Source of the DNA: Neolewinella litorea
GTDB taxonomy: Bacteria; Bacteroidota; Bacteroidia; Chitinophagales; Saprospiraceae
NCBI RefSeq assembly: GCF_004803465.1
Contig: NZ_SRSF01000001.1
Coordinates: 248,501-312,500, forward strand
DNA: 64,000 nucleotides
Direction of reading: 5' to 3'
This document shows, piece after piece, positions 51,457 through 59,755 of the stretch. The notes beneath the pieces are model-generated. The model was not told the origin of the DNA. It did not search any database and saw only the letters and a program-made list of their open reading frames with translations. A program made the position numbers and the translations under genes. Numbering within the stretch: the first letter of the stretch is position 1; every line of letters begins with the position of its first letter.

Positions 51457-52698
51457 ATGCCAGCTGTCTCGCGCCGCTCCCAGTCCGTTCCCCTTTCCCC
51501 CTTTCGGAAACTGATCCCCCTGGCCGACCGGGCCAAAGCGGCGGGCAAGCACATTTACCACCTGAACATCGGTCAGCCCGATATCCTGACCCACCCCCTT
51601 GCCGTGGAGAAGTTCAGGAAACTGCCGTGGCAGATACTCGACTACAGTCCGAGCAATGGCATCGCGAGCTACCGCGAGGCGCTGTGCGGCTATTACGCCC
51701 GCTTCGGGGTGTCGGTCTCCGCGGACGAGATAATGGTCACCACCGGTGGCTCCGAAGCCATCCTTTTCTTCATGCTGGCGTGCCTGGACCCGGGCGATGA
51801 GATCATTATCCCCGAACCTTTCTACGCGAATTACAACGGCTACGCCCACATGGCCGGGGTCGACGTGGTGCCGATCACCTGCGACATCGCCGACGGGTTC
51901 AGCATTCCGAGCGTGGAAGCCTTTGCCGAAAAGATTACTCCCCGCACCCGCGCCATCGTCATCACCAACCCCAATAATCCGACGGGGGCCTGTTACTCCC
52001 AAGATGAGTTGGAGCGCCTGTCGGGTATCGTGCGCGAGCATGATCTTTTCCTCTGTGTTGACGAGGTGTACCGCGAATTCAGTTACGACTCGCCCCTGCA
52101 ATCCATTCTGCAACTGCCGGGACTGGACGCCCACGCCGTAGTTATTGACTCCGTTTCCAAGCGTTACAGCGCCACCGGAGCCCGCGTCGGTGCGCTGGTG
52201 TGCCGTAACCTCGCGGTGCGGGAATCGGTAGACCGCTACGCCAAACTGCGTCTGAGCCCCCCGGGACTCGGTCAGCGGTTGAGCGAAGTGATGCTGGAGG
52301 ACGACGGACAGTACCTGCAGGGCGTCAAGGAAGACTACCGCCGCCGGCGCGACATCGTCTACGAACGCCTGCAACAGATGCCCGGCGTATTCTCTTACGA
52401 ACCCGGCGGAGCCTTTTATTGCTTCGCGCGCTTTCCCATCGCGGACAGTGAGGACTTCTGCCGCTGGCTGCTGGAAGACTTCTCCCACGAAGGCGCTACC
52501 GTGATGCTGAGTCCGGGACCCGGTTTCTACGCCACTCCCGGATTAGGACTGGACGAATGCCGGATCGCCTATGTACTGAACACCGACGACCTTGGAAAGG
52601 CAATGGATTGTCTGGAGGCCGCCCTCGCCGTTTACCCCGGCAGTACGCTCAGCGGAGCGGATGCCGGTAGCGACGTGGCGTCGTCGGCGCGGCGCTAG
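51457..52698 (+). CDS. Class I/II PLP-dependent aminotransferase
   Basis: 413 residues of fold-type I. PLP Lys in DSVSKRYSATGARVG; HLNIGQPDI, TTGGSEAILFFM, IPEPFYANYNGYAHMAG and NPNNPTGACY are typical of the aspartate/aromatic aminotransferase group. Precise amino acid unknown. Its TAG stop shares a CTAG with the convergent GDSL lipoprotein gene. Confidence 0.92.
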   Translation: MPAVSRRSQSVPLSPFRKLIPLADRAKAAGKHIYHLNIGQPDILTHPLAVEKFRKLPWQILDYSPSNGIASYREALCGYYARFGVSVSADEIMVTTGGSEAILFFMLACLDPGDEIIIPEPFYANYNGYAHMAGVDVVPITCDIADGFSIPSVEAFAEKITPRTRAIVITNPNNPTGACYSQDELERLSGIVREHDLFLCVDEVYREFSYDSPLQSILQLPGLDAHAVVIDSVSKRYSATGARVGALVCRNLAVRESVDRYAKLRLSPPGLGQRLSEVMLEDDGQYLQGVKEDYRRRRDIVYERLQQMPGVFSYEPGGAFYCFARFPIADSEDFCRWLLEDFSHEGATVMLSPGPGFYATPGLGLDECRIAYVLNTDDLGKAMDCLEAALAVYPGSTLSGADAGSDVASSARR

Positions 52699-53420
52699 TT
52701 GCCCCCCGCCCGGATAAGATCCGCCACCTGTTTCAGTAGCACCTCCTCCACCCAAAGGCCGTACTGTTTGCCGCTGGGGTGAAGATCGTCGCCCGCTACC
52801 AGATCGGGTTGCTGCAGGCCGCGGCGTGAGATGGGCGTGATGTTATAGAAGGGTATATCGTACCGGGTCGTCACCTGCCGGGCAGCCGCATTAAACTGAT
52901 CGATTTCCCGGCTGATGAATTCCCGTCCCCCGCCAAAGGGCGTGTAGGCATAATCCGGAATGGTTACAACGAAAACGCGCGAGGTATCCCCACCCGCGTA
53001 CCCGATGGCCGCCTGCAGCAATTGCTCGAAGCGCCGCTGGTAGCCGTCGACGGCAAAACCCTGAAACTGGTCGTTGACGCCGATCAGCAGGCTCACCAGG
53101 TCAAAATCATCGCCGGGGTCAGCGGCCGCCAGCGCGTTGGCCAGGTTATCGGTGCGCCAGCCATTGCGGGCCACGATTTCCAGGGGTTCAACCGCGATGC
53201 GTTCCCGCTCGAGCAATTGGCGGGCGAGTTGCTCCGGCCAGCGCTGCTCGGCCGGCACGCTGGTACCAATGGTGTAACTGTCGCCCAGCGCAAGGTAGGA
53301 GATGGTGGTGTCGGGTTCTGCGGTCGGGGGCGGTGATCCGGATGGGCCCATAATGGTAGCGTCTTCCTTGGAGCAGGTGAGGAATAGAAAGAGAAAGAGG
53401 GTCAGGAAGATATGCCGCAT
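52695..53420 (-). CDS. SGNH/GDSL-family hydrolase lipoprotein
   Basis: 241 residues. Lipobox FLTC (LFLFLTCSKED) predicts lipidation. SGNH blocks: GDSYT (Ser), the Gly segment VARNGWRT, LLIGVNDQ (Asn) and DDLHPS (Asp-x2-His). Esterase or lipase acting in the envelope; substrate unknown. Confidence 0.88.
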   Translation of the reverse strand: MRHIFLTLFLFLFLTCSKEDATIMGPSGSPPPTAEPDTTISYLALGDSYTIGTSVPAEQRWPEQLARQLLERERIAVEPLEIVARNGWRTDNLANALAAADPGDDFDLVSLLIGVNDQFQGFAVDGYQRRFEQLLQAAIGYAGGDTSRVFVVTIPDYAYTPFGGGREFISREIDQFNAAARQVTTRYDIPFYNITPISRRGLQQPDLVAGDDLHPSGKQYGLWVEEVLLKQVADLIRAGGN

Positions 53421-53454
53421 ACTGAACGTACGCAGTACATCCAGCCACGGTTCT

Positions 53455-54483
53455 CTACGCCCCGTAGCGATAGGCCTTAACGGTATTGACGAAGGCTTTC
53501 ACGCCGTCGAGTGGGGTGTCCGGATAGACCCCGTGCCCGAGGTTGGCGATATGGCCCCGCCCAAAACGGTCCAGCATCGCCCGGGTAGCCTTGGCGACCT
53601 GTTCGGTGTCCGCGTAGAGTTGTGCCGGATCCATATTGCCCTGCAGTACCTTGCCCTGCACCTGCGCCCGCGCCTTATCGACGTCGGCGATCCAGTCGAG
53701 CTGCACCACTTGGCAGCTCAGCTGCCCGATCCCGGAAAGGGCATGACGGGCGTCCTTGGCAAATACGGTGACGGGGGTACCCGTGAGTTCGCGGCAGATG
53801 AGGTCGATGTACCGCAACGAGAACTCGCGGTAGTGATCCGGCGGCAGTACCCCGGCCCAGCTGTCAAAGAGCTGGATGAGGTCGGCGCCGTGGCGCACTT
53901 TCTTCTTGAGGTAGACTGCGGTGGCCAGGGCGATGCGCTCTAGGAGCTGATGACTGAGCTGAGGGTCCTGGTAGAGCATCCGGCGGGCCTTGCTGAAGGT
54001 CTTGCTGCCGCCACCCTCCACCATGTAGGCGAAGATCGTCCAGGGTGCACCGGCGAAGCCGATCAGAGGGACGCGGTCGGCCAGGCGCTGCTTCGTGGCG
54101 TCCAGCGCGTCGTATACATACCCCAGGTGCCCGGGGGCATCGGCGGCGGGTCGAAGCGCGTCAACGTCGGCCTTGGACCGGATAACCTTCGGGAAGCGAG
54201 GGCCCACCTTTTCCACCATGGTGTAGTCGAGGCCGAGCGCCTCCGGAATTACCAGGATGTCGCTGAAAATGATGGCGGCGTCAACGCCGAGTTCGTCCAC
54301 GGGCTGTACCGTTACTTCGGCGGCGAGGTCGGGGGTGGAGACGAGCTCCTTGAAGCCACTCAGACTGGCGCGCAGGGCCCGGTACTGGGGAAGGATGCGG
54401 CCCGCCTGTCGCATAAGCCACACCGGCGGGCGTTCTACGCGTTCACCGCGGGCGGCGCGCAGGAAAAGATCGTTGGTGTACAT
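53455..54483 (-). CDS. hemE: Uroporphyrinogen decarboxylase
   Basis: 342 residues from ATG 54483 ([13 protein letters not shown]). Catalyses the decarboxylation of uroporphyrinogen III in haem synthesis. [44 protein letters not shown] and [11 protein letters not shown] are the diagnostic motifs. No other hem gene in the window. A -7 element sits just upstream. Confidence 0.97.
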   Translation of the reverse strand: MYTNDLFLRAARGERVERPPVWLMRQAGRILPQYRALRASLSGFKELVSTPDLAAEVTVQPVDELGVDAAIIFSDILVIPEALGLDYTMVEKVGPRFPKVIRSKADVDALRPAADAPGHLGYVYDALDATKQRLADRVPLIGFAGAPWTIFAYMVEGGGSKTFSKARRMLYQDPQLSHQLLERIALATAVYLKKKVRHGADLIQLFDSWAGVLPPDHYREFSLRYIDLICRELTGTPVTVFAKDARHALSGIGQLSCQVVQLDWIADVDKARAQVQGKVLQGNMDPAQLYADTEQVAKATRAMLDRFGRGHIANLGHGVYPDTPLDGVKAFVNTVKAYRYGA

Positions 54484-54488
54484 GGCGG

Positions 54489-54496
54489 CAAAAGTA
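54489..54496 (-). promoter_or_regulatory. -7 promoter element of hemE
   Basis: Minus-strand TACTTTTG, perfect TAnnTTTG, five bases from ATG 54483. Same sequence context as the SMP-30 gene (TTTTGCCGCCATG). Confidence 0.65.
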
Positions 54497-54587
54497 GCAA
54501 GGTCGGCGGCGGTAGTCGTGCTCCGTGGCGGCAACGGATGTAATTTGACTTGATAATTACTACATTCATTGCCTACACCCACTCTCC

Positions 54588-55583
54588 ATGTTCATCATCG
54601 GAAGTTATTCCCTGGCCGTGCTGTGTTGCTTCATCACCATGCTGTGCTGGGGCAGCTGGGCCAATACCCAGAAACTGGCTTCCGAGCGCTGGCGGTTTGA
54701 GCTCTTTTACTGGGACTACGTATTCGGTATCGTGCTTTTTGCGCTGCTTTTCGGTTTTACGGCGGGATCCGCGGGTGCCGTGGGCCGGGCAATGCCGGCG
54801 GATCTGGCACAGGCCGATGCGGTCAATCTGGCCTCAGCCCTGCTCGGCGGCGTATTGTTCAACGCGGCCAATATCCTGCTGGTGGCCAGCATCGCGATCG
54901 CGGGAATGAGCGTAGCCTTTCCAACGGGGATCGGACTGGCGCTCGTCATCGGGGTGGTGGTCAACTACCTGGACCGGCCGGAGGGGAATGCCACCTTGCT
55001 TTTCGGAGGCACCCTGCTGGTGGCGGTGGCCATCCTGCTGAATGCCTGGGCCTACCGAAGGGCGGCGGTAAATCGACGCAAGACGCCCACCAAAGGCTTG
55101 GTACTCGCCATCGTCGCCGGTGGTTTGATGGGGCTCTTCTACAAGTACGTGGCCAATTCCATGTTCCCCGACTTTGAAGTGCCCCTGCCGGGGAAGCTGA
55201 GCCCCTATTCTGCCGTGCTGGTATTTTCCCTGGGTATCCTCGCAAGTAACTGCCTGTTCAATACCCTTCTGATGCGCTTTCCCTTTGAGGGCCAACGGGT
55301 GCGGTACAGGGACTACCTGCGGGGCGGTTCCCGCGATCACCTGATGGGAATACTCGGAGGGGCGATCTGGTGCCTGGGCATGTCGTTCAGCATCCTGGCC
55401 AGCGACGAGGCGGGACCGGCCATCAGCTACGGACTCGGGCAGGGAGCCACCATCGTGGCGGCCGTCTGGGGCATTTACGTTTGGCGGGAGTTTGCCGGCG
55501 CGCCCGGAGGCACCCGGGCAATCCTCAACGTGATGCTGGTGTGCTATCTCATCGGACTCGGCCTTATCGTAGCGGCGGGGTAG
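54588..55583 (+). CDS. GRP-family sugar transporter
   Basis: 331 residues with ten hydrophobic helices. The N-terminus with [41 protein letters not shown], and [19 protein letters not shown] identify the glucose/ribose porter (RbsU/GRP, DMT superfamily). The next gene is ribokinase, 47 bases downstream, so ribose or another pentose is the most likely substrate (context inference). Confidence 0.82.
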   Translation: MFIIGSYSLAVLCCFITMLCWGSWANTQKLASERWRFELFYWDYVFGIVLFALLFGFTAGSAGAVGRAMPADLAQADAVNLASALLGGVLFNAANILLVASIAIAGMSVAFPTGIGLALVIGVVVNYLDRPEGNATLLFGGTLLVAVAILLNAWAYRRAAVNRRKTPTKGLVLAIVAGGLMGLFYKYVANSMFPDFEVPLPGKLSPYSAVLVFSLGILASNCLFNTLLMRFPFEGQRVRYRDYLRGGSRDHLMGILGGAIWCLGMSFSILASDEAGPAISYGLGQGATIVAAVWGIYVWREFAGAPGGTRAILNVMLVCYLIGLGLIVAAG

Positions 55584-55630
55584 GGGGCGCAGGCTCTTCG
55601 ACCGACGCCAACAAGTGAAACAACAACAGC

Positions 55631-56521
55631 ATGAATAGAATTACCGTCGTCGGCAGCACCAACACCGATATGGTCGTAATGGCCGAGCGCTTCCCCGCAC
55701 CGGGTGAGACTATACTCGGCGGACAATTCTTTCTCTTCGCCGGAGGCAAAGGGGCCAATCAGGCGGTGGCGGCGGCGCGACTGGGCGGCCAGGTCCGCTT
55801 CGTGACCCGGGTGGGGGAGGACTCTTTCGGCCGGCAGGCCGTCGAAGGGTTTTTGCGGGAGGGCATCGACTGCTCGGCCGTATCAATTGACGACCGGCGC
55901 GCCTCGGGCACCGCCCTCATAACCGTTAACGCTGCCGGTGAAAACACCATAGTAGTGGCACCCGGGGCCAATGAGGCACTCACGCCGGAACGGCTCCAGT
56001 ATCTCGACTTGGCACCGGATGAATTTGTCCTGACCCAGTTGGAGACCCCGTTGGAGACGGTACAGGCACTCGCTCGACGGACCGACCACCTTATCCTGAA
56101 CCCGGCACCCGCCCGAGATTTACCTGACAGTTTACTCCGTCGACTTTTCCTGATTACGCCAAATGAAACGGAGCTTCACCTCCTTACCGGATTGCCAGTT
56201 ACCGAGGAAGGGAATAGCGTTGTTGCGGCGGCGCAGGCGTTACTGGCAAAGGGGGTCCAGCAGGTGATCGTAACGCTGGGTCGCGCGGGGGCTTGTTACG
56301 TGGGGCATGATCAGACATTCTTCGTCCCGGCTCCATCGGTAAGGGCCGTAGACACTACCGCCGCCGGTGATGTATTTAACGGAGGTCTGGTGGTGGCGCT
56401 GGCGGAGGGGCAGTCCATACGTGACGCGGTCGCGTTTGCGGTCCGGGCAGCCTCAATTTCGGTCACGCGCATGGGGGCGCAGGCGTCGGCCCCGCTGCGG
56501 AGTGAACTCAATTCCGCCTAG
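55631..56521 (+). CDS. rbsK: Ribokinase
   Basis: 296-residue PfkB-family kinase: ribose to ribose-5-phosphate. VVGSTNTDMV, FFLFAGGKGANQAVAAARLGG, TRVGEDSFGRQ and the anion-hole/catalytic Asp in DTTAAGDVFNGG are diagnostic. A second sugar kinase substrate, deoxyribose, is possible. Its TAG stop overlaps the convergent acyl-CoA carboxylase stop within one CTAG. Confidence 0.92.
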   Translation: MNRITVVGSTNTDMVVMAERFPAPGETILGGQFFLFAGGKGANQAVAAARLGGQVRFVTRVGEDSFGRQAVEGFLREGIDCSAVSIDDRRASGTALITVNAAGENTIVVAPGANEALTPERLQYLDLAPDEFVLTQLETPLETVQALARRTDHLILNPAPARDLPDSLLRRLFLITPNETELHLLTGLPVTEEGNSVVAAAQALLAKGVQQVIVTLGRAGACYVGHDQTFFVPAPSVRAVDTTAAGDVFNGGLVVALAEGQSIRDAVAFAVRAASISVTRMGAQASAPLRSELNSA

Positions 56522-58146
56522 GTCTGTACCGCTCCGATGTTGAAGCGCTCCACGGGTGCATGGGTAGCCGCCTCGATGCCCGCCGAAATGTAGGCACGGG
56601 TATCGCGGGGGTCGATAAGTTCGTCGACCCACAAGCGGGCCGCGGCGTAGTAGGGGCTGGTCTGGTGGTCGTACCGTTCGGTAATGCGCTTGAGAAGTTC
56701 CTGTTCCTCCTGTTCGGTTACCTCCTGACCGCGCGACTTCTGGCTGCTGACCTGAATTTGCAGCAGCACCTTAGCCGCCTGTTCGCCACCCATAACGGCG
56801 ATACGGGCAGTGGGCCACGCCAGCATGAGGCGGGGATCGTAGGCCCGGCCGCACATGGCGTAGTTACCGGCACCGTAGCTGTTACCAACCACGATAGAGA
56901 ATTTGGGCACCGTGCTGTTGCTCACGGCACTTACCATTTTGGCGCCGTCTTTGATGATGCCGCCCTGTTCGCTGCGGCTGCCAACCATGAAGCCCGACAC
57001 GTCATGGAGAAAGACCAAAGGGATGTTTTTCTGGTTACAGACCATGATGAAGCGCGCGGCCTTGTCGGCTGAATCGCTGTAAATGACGCCACCAAACTGC
57101 ATTTCCCCCTTACCGCTGCGGACTACCAGCCGGTTATTCGCCACGATGCCAACCGACCATCCGTCGATCCGGGCGTAGCCGCACAGTACCGTCTGACCGT
57201 ATTCCTCCTTGTACTCGGTGAACTTGCCATCGTCAACCAGGGCACGAATCAGTTCGCGGCCGTCGTAGGGCTTTGACCGTTCCTCGGGTAACACACCCAG
57301 GACAGCGGCTGTATCCGCCTTGCCTGGCTCACTGCGGTCGAAGGGCGTGAGTACCTTTTCCGGCACCCGACTCATCAGGTCCCGAATGGTCTCGAGGCAT
57401 TCGTGGTCATCGGTACACTTGTAGTCGATGACCCCACTCACGGCGGCGTGCATGTCCGCCCCTCCGAGGTCTTCCTTGTCTACTTTTTCCCCGATGGCGG
57501 CGCGCACGAGATAGGGCCCCGCCAGGAAGATGCTGCCGGTGTCTTGCACGATGAGGCTCTCGTCGGACATGATGGGCAGGTACGCTCCGCCGGCCACGCA
57601 ACTGCCCATTACGGCGGCGATCTGGGTGATGCCCAGGGCACTCATGCGGGCGTTATTGCGGAAGATACGGCCGAAGTGTCGTTCGTCGGGAAAGATCTCA
57701 TTCTGCAAGGGCAGGAAGACGCCCGCACTGTCGACCAGATAGATGATGGGTACCCGGTTTTCCATGGCAATCTCCTGGGCCCGGAGGTTCTTTTTGCCGG
57801 TGATCGGAAACCAGGCGCCTGCCTTGACCGTGGCGTCGTTGGCTACGATCACGCACAGGCGACCGGCTACGCGACCGTAGCCGGCGATCACGCCGCCGGC
57901 GGGGCATCCGCCGTATTCCTCGTACATCTCGTATCCGGCGAAGGCACCGAACTCCAGAAACTTCGATCCGGGATCAATCAACTTAGTTATGCGTTCTCGG
58001 GCGGTCAGTTTTCCCTGTTGGTGTTGCTTGGCAACCCGTTTGGCGCCGCCGCCTTCCAGTATCTTCTCTCGGCGGTGGTTCAGGCGGGAAACTTGCAGCA
58101 ACATGCCGTCCTCATTCTCGGCGGCGGTTAGTTCTTGTTTGGTCAT
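56518..58146 (-). CDS. Acyl-CoA carboxylase carboxyltransferase (beta) subunit
   Basis: 542 residues of the biotin-dependent PCC/MCC beta type. GKLTARERI..L.D.GSKFLEFGAFAG, IANDATVKAGAWFPITGKKNLRAQEIA, YLVDSAGVFLPLQNEIFPDE.HFGRIFRNNA and AVMGSCVAGGAYLPIMSDESLIV are signatures of methylcrotonyl- or propionyl-CoA carboxylase (MCC is favoured by the sequence style). The partner alpha/biotin subunit is not next to it. Confidence 0.93.
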   Translation of the reverse strand: MTKQELTAAENEDGMLLQVSRLNHRREKILEGGGAKRVAKQHQQGKLTARERITKLIDPGSKFLEFGAFAGYEMYEEYGGCPAGGVIAGYGRVAGRLCVIVANDATVKAGAWFPITGKKNLRAQEIAMENRVPIIYLVDSAGVFLPLQNEIFPDERHFGRIFRNNARMSALGITQIAAVMGSCVAGGAYLPIMSDESLIVQDTGSIFLAGPYLVRAAIGEKVDKEDLGGADMHAAVSGVIDYKCTDDHECLETIRDLMSRVPEKVLTPFDRSEPGKADTAAVLGVLPEERSKPYDGRELIRALVDDGKFTEYKEEYGQTVLCGYARIDGWSVGIVANNRLVVRSGKGEMQFGGVIYSDSADKAARFIMVCNQKNIPLVFLHDVSGFMVGSRSEQGGIIKDGAKMVSAVSNSTVPKFSIVVGNSYGAGNYAMCGRAYDPRLMLAWPTARIAVMGGEQAAKVLLQIQVSSQKSRGQEVTEQEEQELLKRITERYDHQTSPYYAAARLWVDELIDPRDTRAYISAGIEAATHAPVERFNIGAVQT

Positions 58147-58199
58147 GATCGGTGGTTAGGCGGCCGAAAAGTACGATATTCGCCCCAACCACCCCCGCC

Positions 58200-58436
58200 A
58201 TGACCATAAGCCTCGTCGGACTCCTTATCGAACTCCTGCTCCTGGCCGTCGGAGTGTATCTCTACCTGTTTGCCCGCGGATTGATCAGTTTCGGCAGTCC
58301 GGAATCCCGCGCCCGCGCCGAGGCCTTCCGTGCCGACAACGCCACCTGGATGCGCCTCCTGGGGCTGGCCCTGGCCGCGCTCATGCTCGTCAATGTGGTC
58401 CTGCACGTGCGCGATCTCGTGCAGGGAATAGGGTAA
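58200..58436 (+). CDS. Small two-helix membrane protein, unknown function
   Basis: 78 residues from ATG 58200 (MTISLVGLLIELLLLAVG); an ATG at 58152 would add 16 residues lacking hydrophobic character. Two membrane helices flank a basic/acidic loop with ESRARAEAFRADN. Divergent from the carboxylase gene. Not recognised. Confidence 0.65.
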   Translation: MTISLVGLLIELLLLAVGVYLYLFARGLISFGSPESRARAEAFRADNATWMRLLGLALAALMLVNVVLHVRDLVQGIG

Positions 58437-58441
58437 ATACA

Positions 58442-58476
58442 AAGCGGCGAACGACCCCGAAGGCCATCCGCCGCTT
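58442..58476 (-). terminator. Stem-loop at the 3' end of tRNA-Leu
   Basis: AAGCGGCG (58442-58449) and CGCCGCTT (58469-58476) form an 8-bp stem whose loop carries a GGCC/GGTC helix with a TTCG tetraloop. It begins two bases after the tRNA discriminator on the minus strand, consistent with a terminator or processing structure. Confidence 0.55.
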
Positions 58477-58477
58477 G

Positions 58478-58563
58478 TACCCGGAACGGGAATCGAACCC
58501 GTACTCTCAGTACTGAGAACTGGATTTTAAGTCCAGCGCGTCTACCAATTCCGCCATCCGGGC
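58478..58563 (-). tRNA. tRNA-Leu (anticodon UAA)
   Basis: 86 nt with a normal class II fold. The acceptor GCCCGGA pairs with TCCGGGT (one G-U), the D arm has GGTAGACGC, and the anticodon arm CTGGA-CTTAAAA-TCCAG shows TAA. A long variable arm (TCTCAGTACTGAGA) and the T arm GGTTCGATTCC follow. CCA is not encoded; the discriminator base is A, as required for leucyl-tRNAs. Confidence 0.97.
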
Positions 58564-58691
58564 GGGTGGCCGCAAAGATAGTAAAAAGGGCGGGCGGGGC
58601 GGCCTCGATTCTCTTCCAATTTATTGAAGCAATTGTTCACACCTGGGTCGCAAACGGAACAACCACCTTGGTCAGGAAAGGCAAAGGGGCA

Positions 58692-59504
58692 TTACCGTTG
58701 CCGCATGTTGCGGGCCTCTGCAGCTCTTAGGGTGGCTAATTCTTCCTGCCGGTTGTCGAGCAGGACCAGCATGCCGTCCTCCATGCGGTAATTCATCGTC
58801 AGGCGCAGCGCGTTCAGAAAGTGCTGTTCCAGATCCAGGTCCTCGCACGCCATTTTCGTGGCCATCATGGGGGGGAAAGACAACCCCTGACGCTCGAGCG
58901 TATAGGTGCCCCGGTAAGTGTTGCAGCCGGCGAAGCCGCTGGCCCGGTTGCCGTTGGCCTCCAGATACAGGGAAGGTGGGCGTTTCATGGCTTTCACTTC
59001 CTCACCGGCCACCCTGACGAGTTCCCAACGCTGTTCCATCAGGCCGGACACGTCCTTGTTCAGGTAGTACAATTGCGATAGTGAGCCTTCAATGGGCACA
59101 TTGATCATGTCCATTTGTCGCAGGTAGTTCTTGCCCACCTTGTAGTAGATCGGCCGATCGGTAGAGTCGATGTCCAGCAGTTTAAGACTTTGGCCACCCG
59201 GTTCCCAACTGAAACGACCCGTGTAGGTCTCCGGCTCGGCGGAAGCCTCTACGCGCCGGGTGGTAAGGGTATAGGTGGTGTCCGGAAGAAGCCGCAGGGC
59301 AGTTTCCACGCCCGCTTTCTCCTCTCCGTCGGGTACGATGCCCGCGTATACACCTACCCAGTCCGAGGCGGTCGGGCGGGCCGGGGTGGTTTCCTCCTCC
59401 ATGGTTGGGGCAGGAGAACCAGTGACTTCAGGGGGCGCTTGTCGGCTGCAAGCCGCCAGCGTGCCAACGAACACTGCCAATAGATAACCCGCATTGATTT
59501 TCAT
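58692..59504 (-). CDS. NlpE-N / META-domain lipoprotein
   Basis: 270 residues. Lipobox LAAC (AVFVGTLAACS). Residues ~48-135 resemble the NlpE N-terminal copper-resistance fold (DWVGVYAGIVPDGEEKAGVETALRLLPDTTYTL), and ~155-265 a META/HslJ domain (QRWELVRVAGEEV, ASGFAGCNTYRGTY, MATKMACED..LEQ.FLNAL). The combination suggests an envelope stress or heat-shock-related lipoprotein. Ligand unknown. Confidence 0.8.
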   Translation of the reverse strand: MKINAGYLLAVFVGTLAACSRQAPPEVTGSPAPTMEEETTPARPTASDWVGVYAGIVPDGEEKAGVETALRLLPDTTYTLTTRRVEASAEPETYTGRFSWEPGGQSLKLLDIDSTDRPIYYKVGKNYLRQMDMINVPIEGSLSQLYYLNKDVSGLMEQRWELVRVAGEEVKAMKRPPSLYLEANGNRASGFAGCNTYRGTYTLERQGLSFPPMMATKMACEDLDLEQHFLNALRLTMNYRMEDGMLVLLDNRQEELATLRAAEARNMRQR

Positions 59505-59648
59505 AGTGTGTCTAAGGTTTGAGATGAAACGCGGTCGGCGGCGAATAGTGCTGCCCCGCTAGCCCCGGTGGCGGGAGGGTGGGCAAGATGCAGCGCCTTC
59601 ATTTTCTGTGAATTACAAGTAAATAGAAATAATGCGGAAATTAATGCG

Positions 59649-59656
59649 TACCTTTG
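59649..59656 (+). promoter_or_regulatory. -7 promoter element of the DEAD-box helicase gene
   Basis: TACCTTTG, perfect TAnnTTTG. The ATG lies 99 bases downstream, so the transcript would have a ~95-nt leader with an inverted repeat (see separate entry). Confidence 0.65.
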
Positions 59657-59673
59657 CGCCTTCTTACAATCAC

Positions 59674-59740
59674 ACGGGTGGTTTAGAGGGTTTACGCTGG
59701 GGCGCTTTCGAGGCGTATTGTAGTAGACCGTTTCACCCGT
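59674..59740 (+). promoter_or_regulatory. Inverted repeat in the helicase 5' leader
   Basis: ACGGGTG (59674-59680) pairs perfectly with CACCCGT (59734-59740), closing a loop of 53 bases that ends 15 bases before the ATG. It could form a temperature- or helicase-sensitive leader structure, in line with cold-shock helicase mRNAs, but this is inference. Confidence 0.4.
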
Positions 59741-59755
59741 TTAAATACAGGTGAA

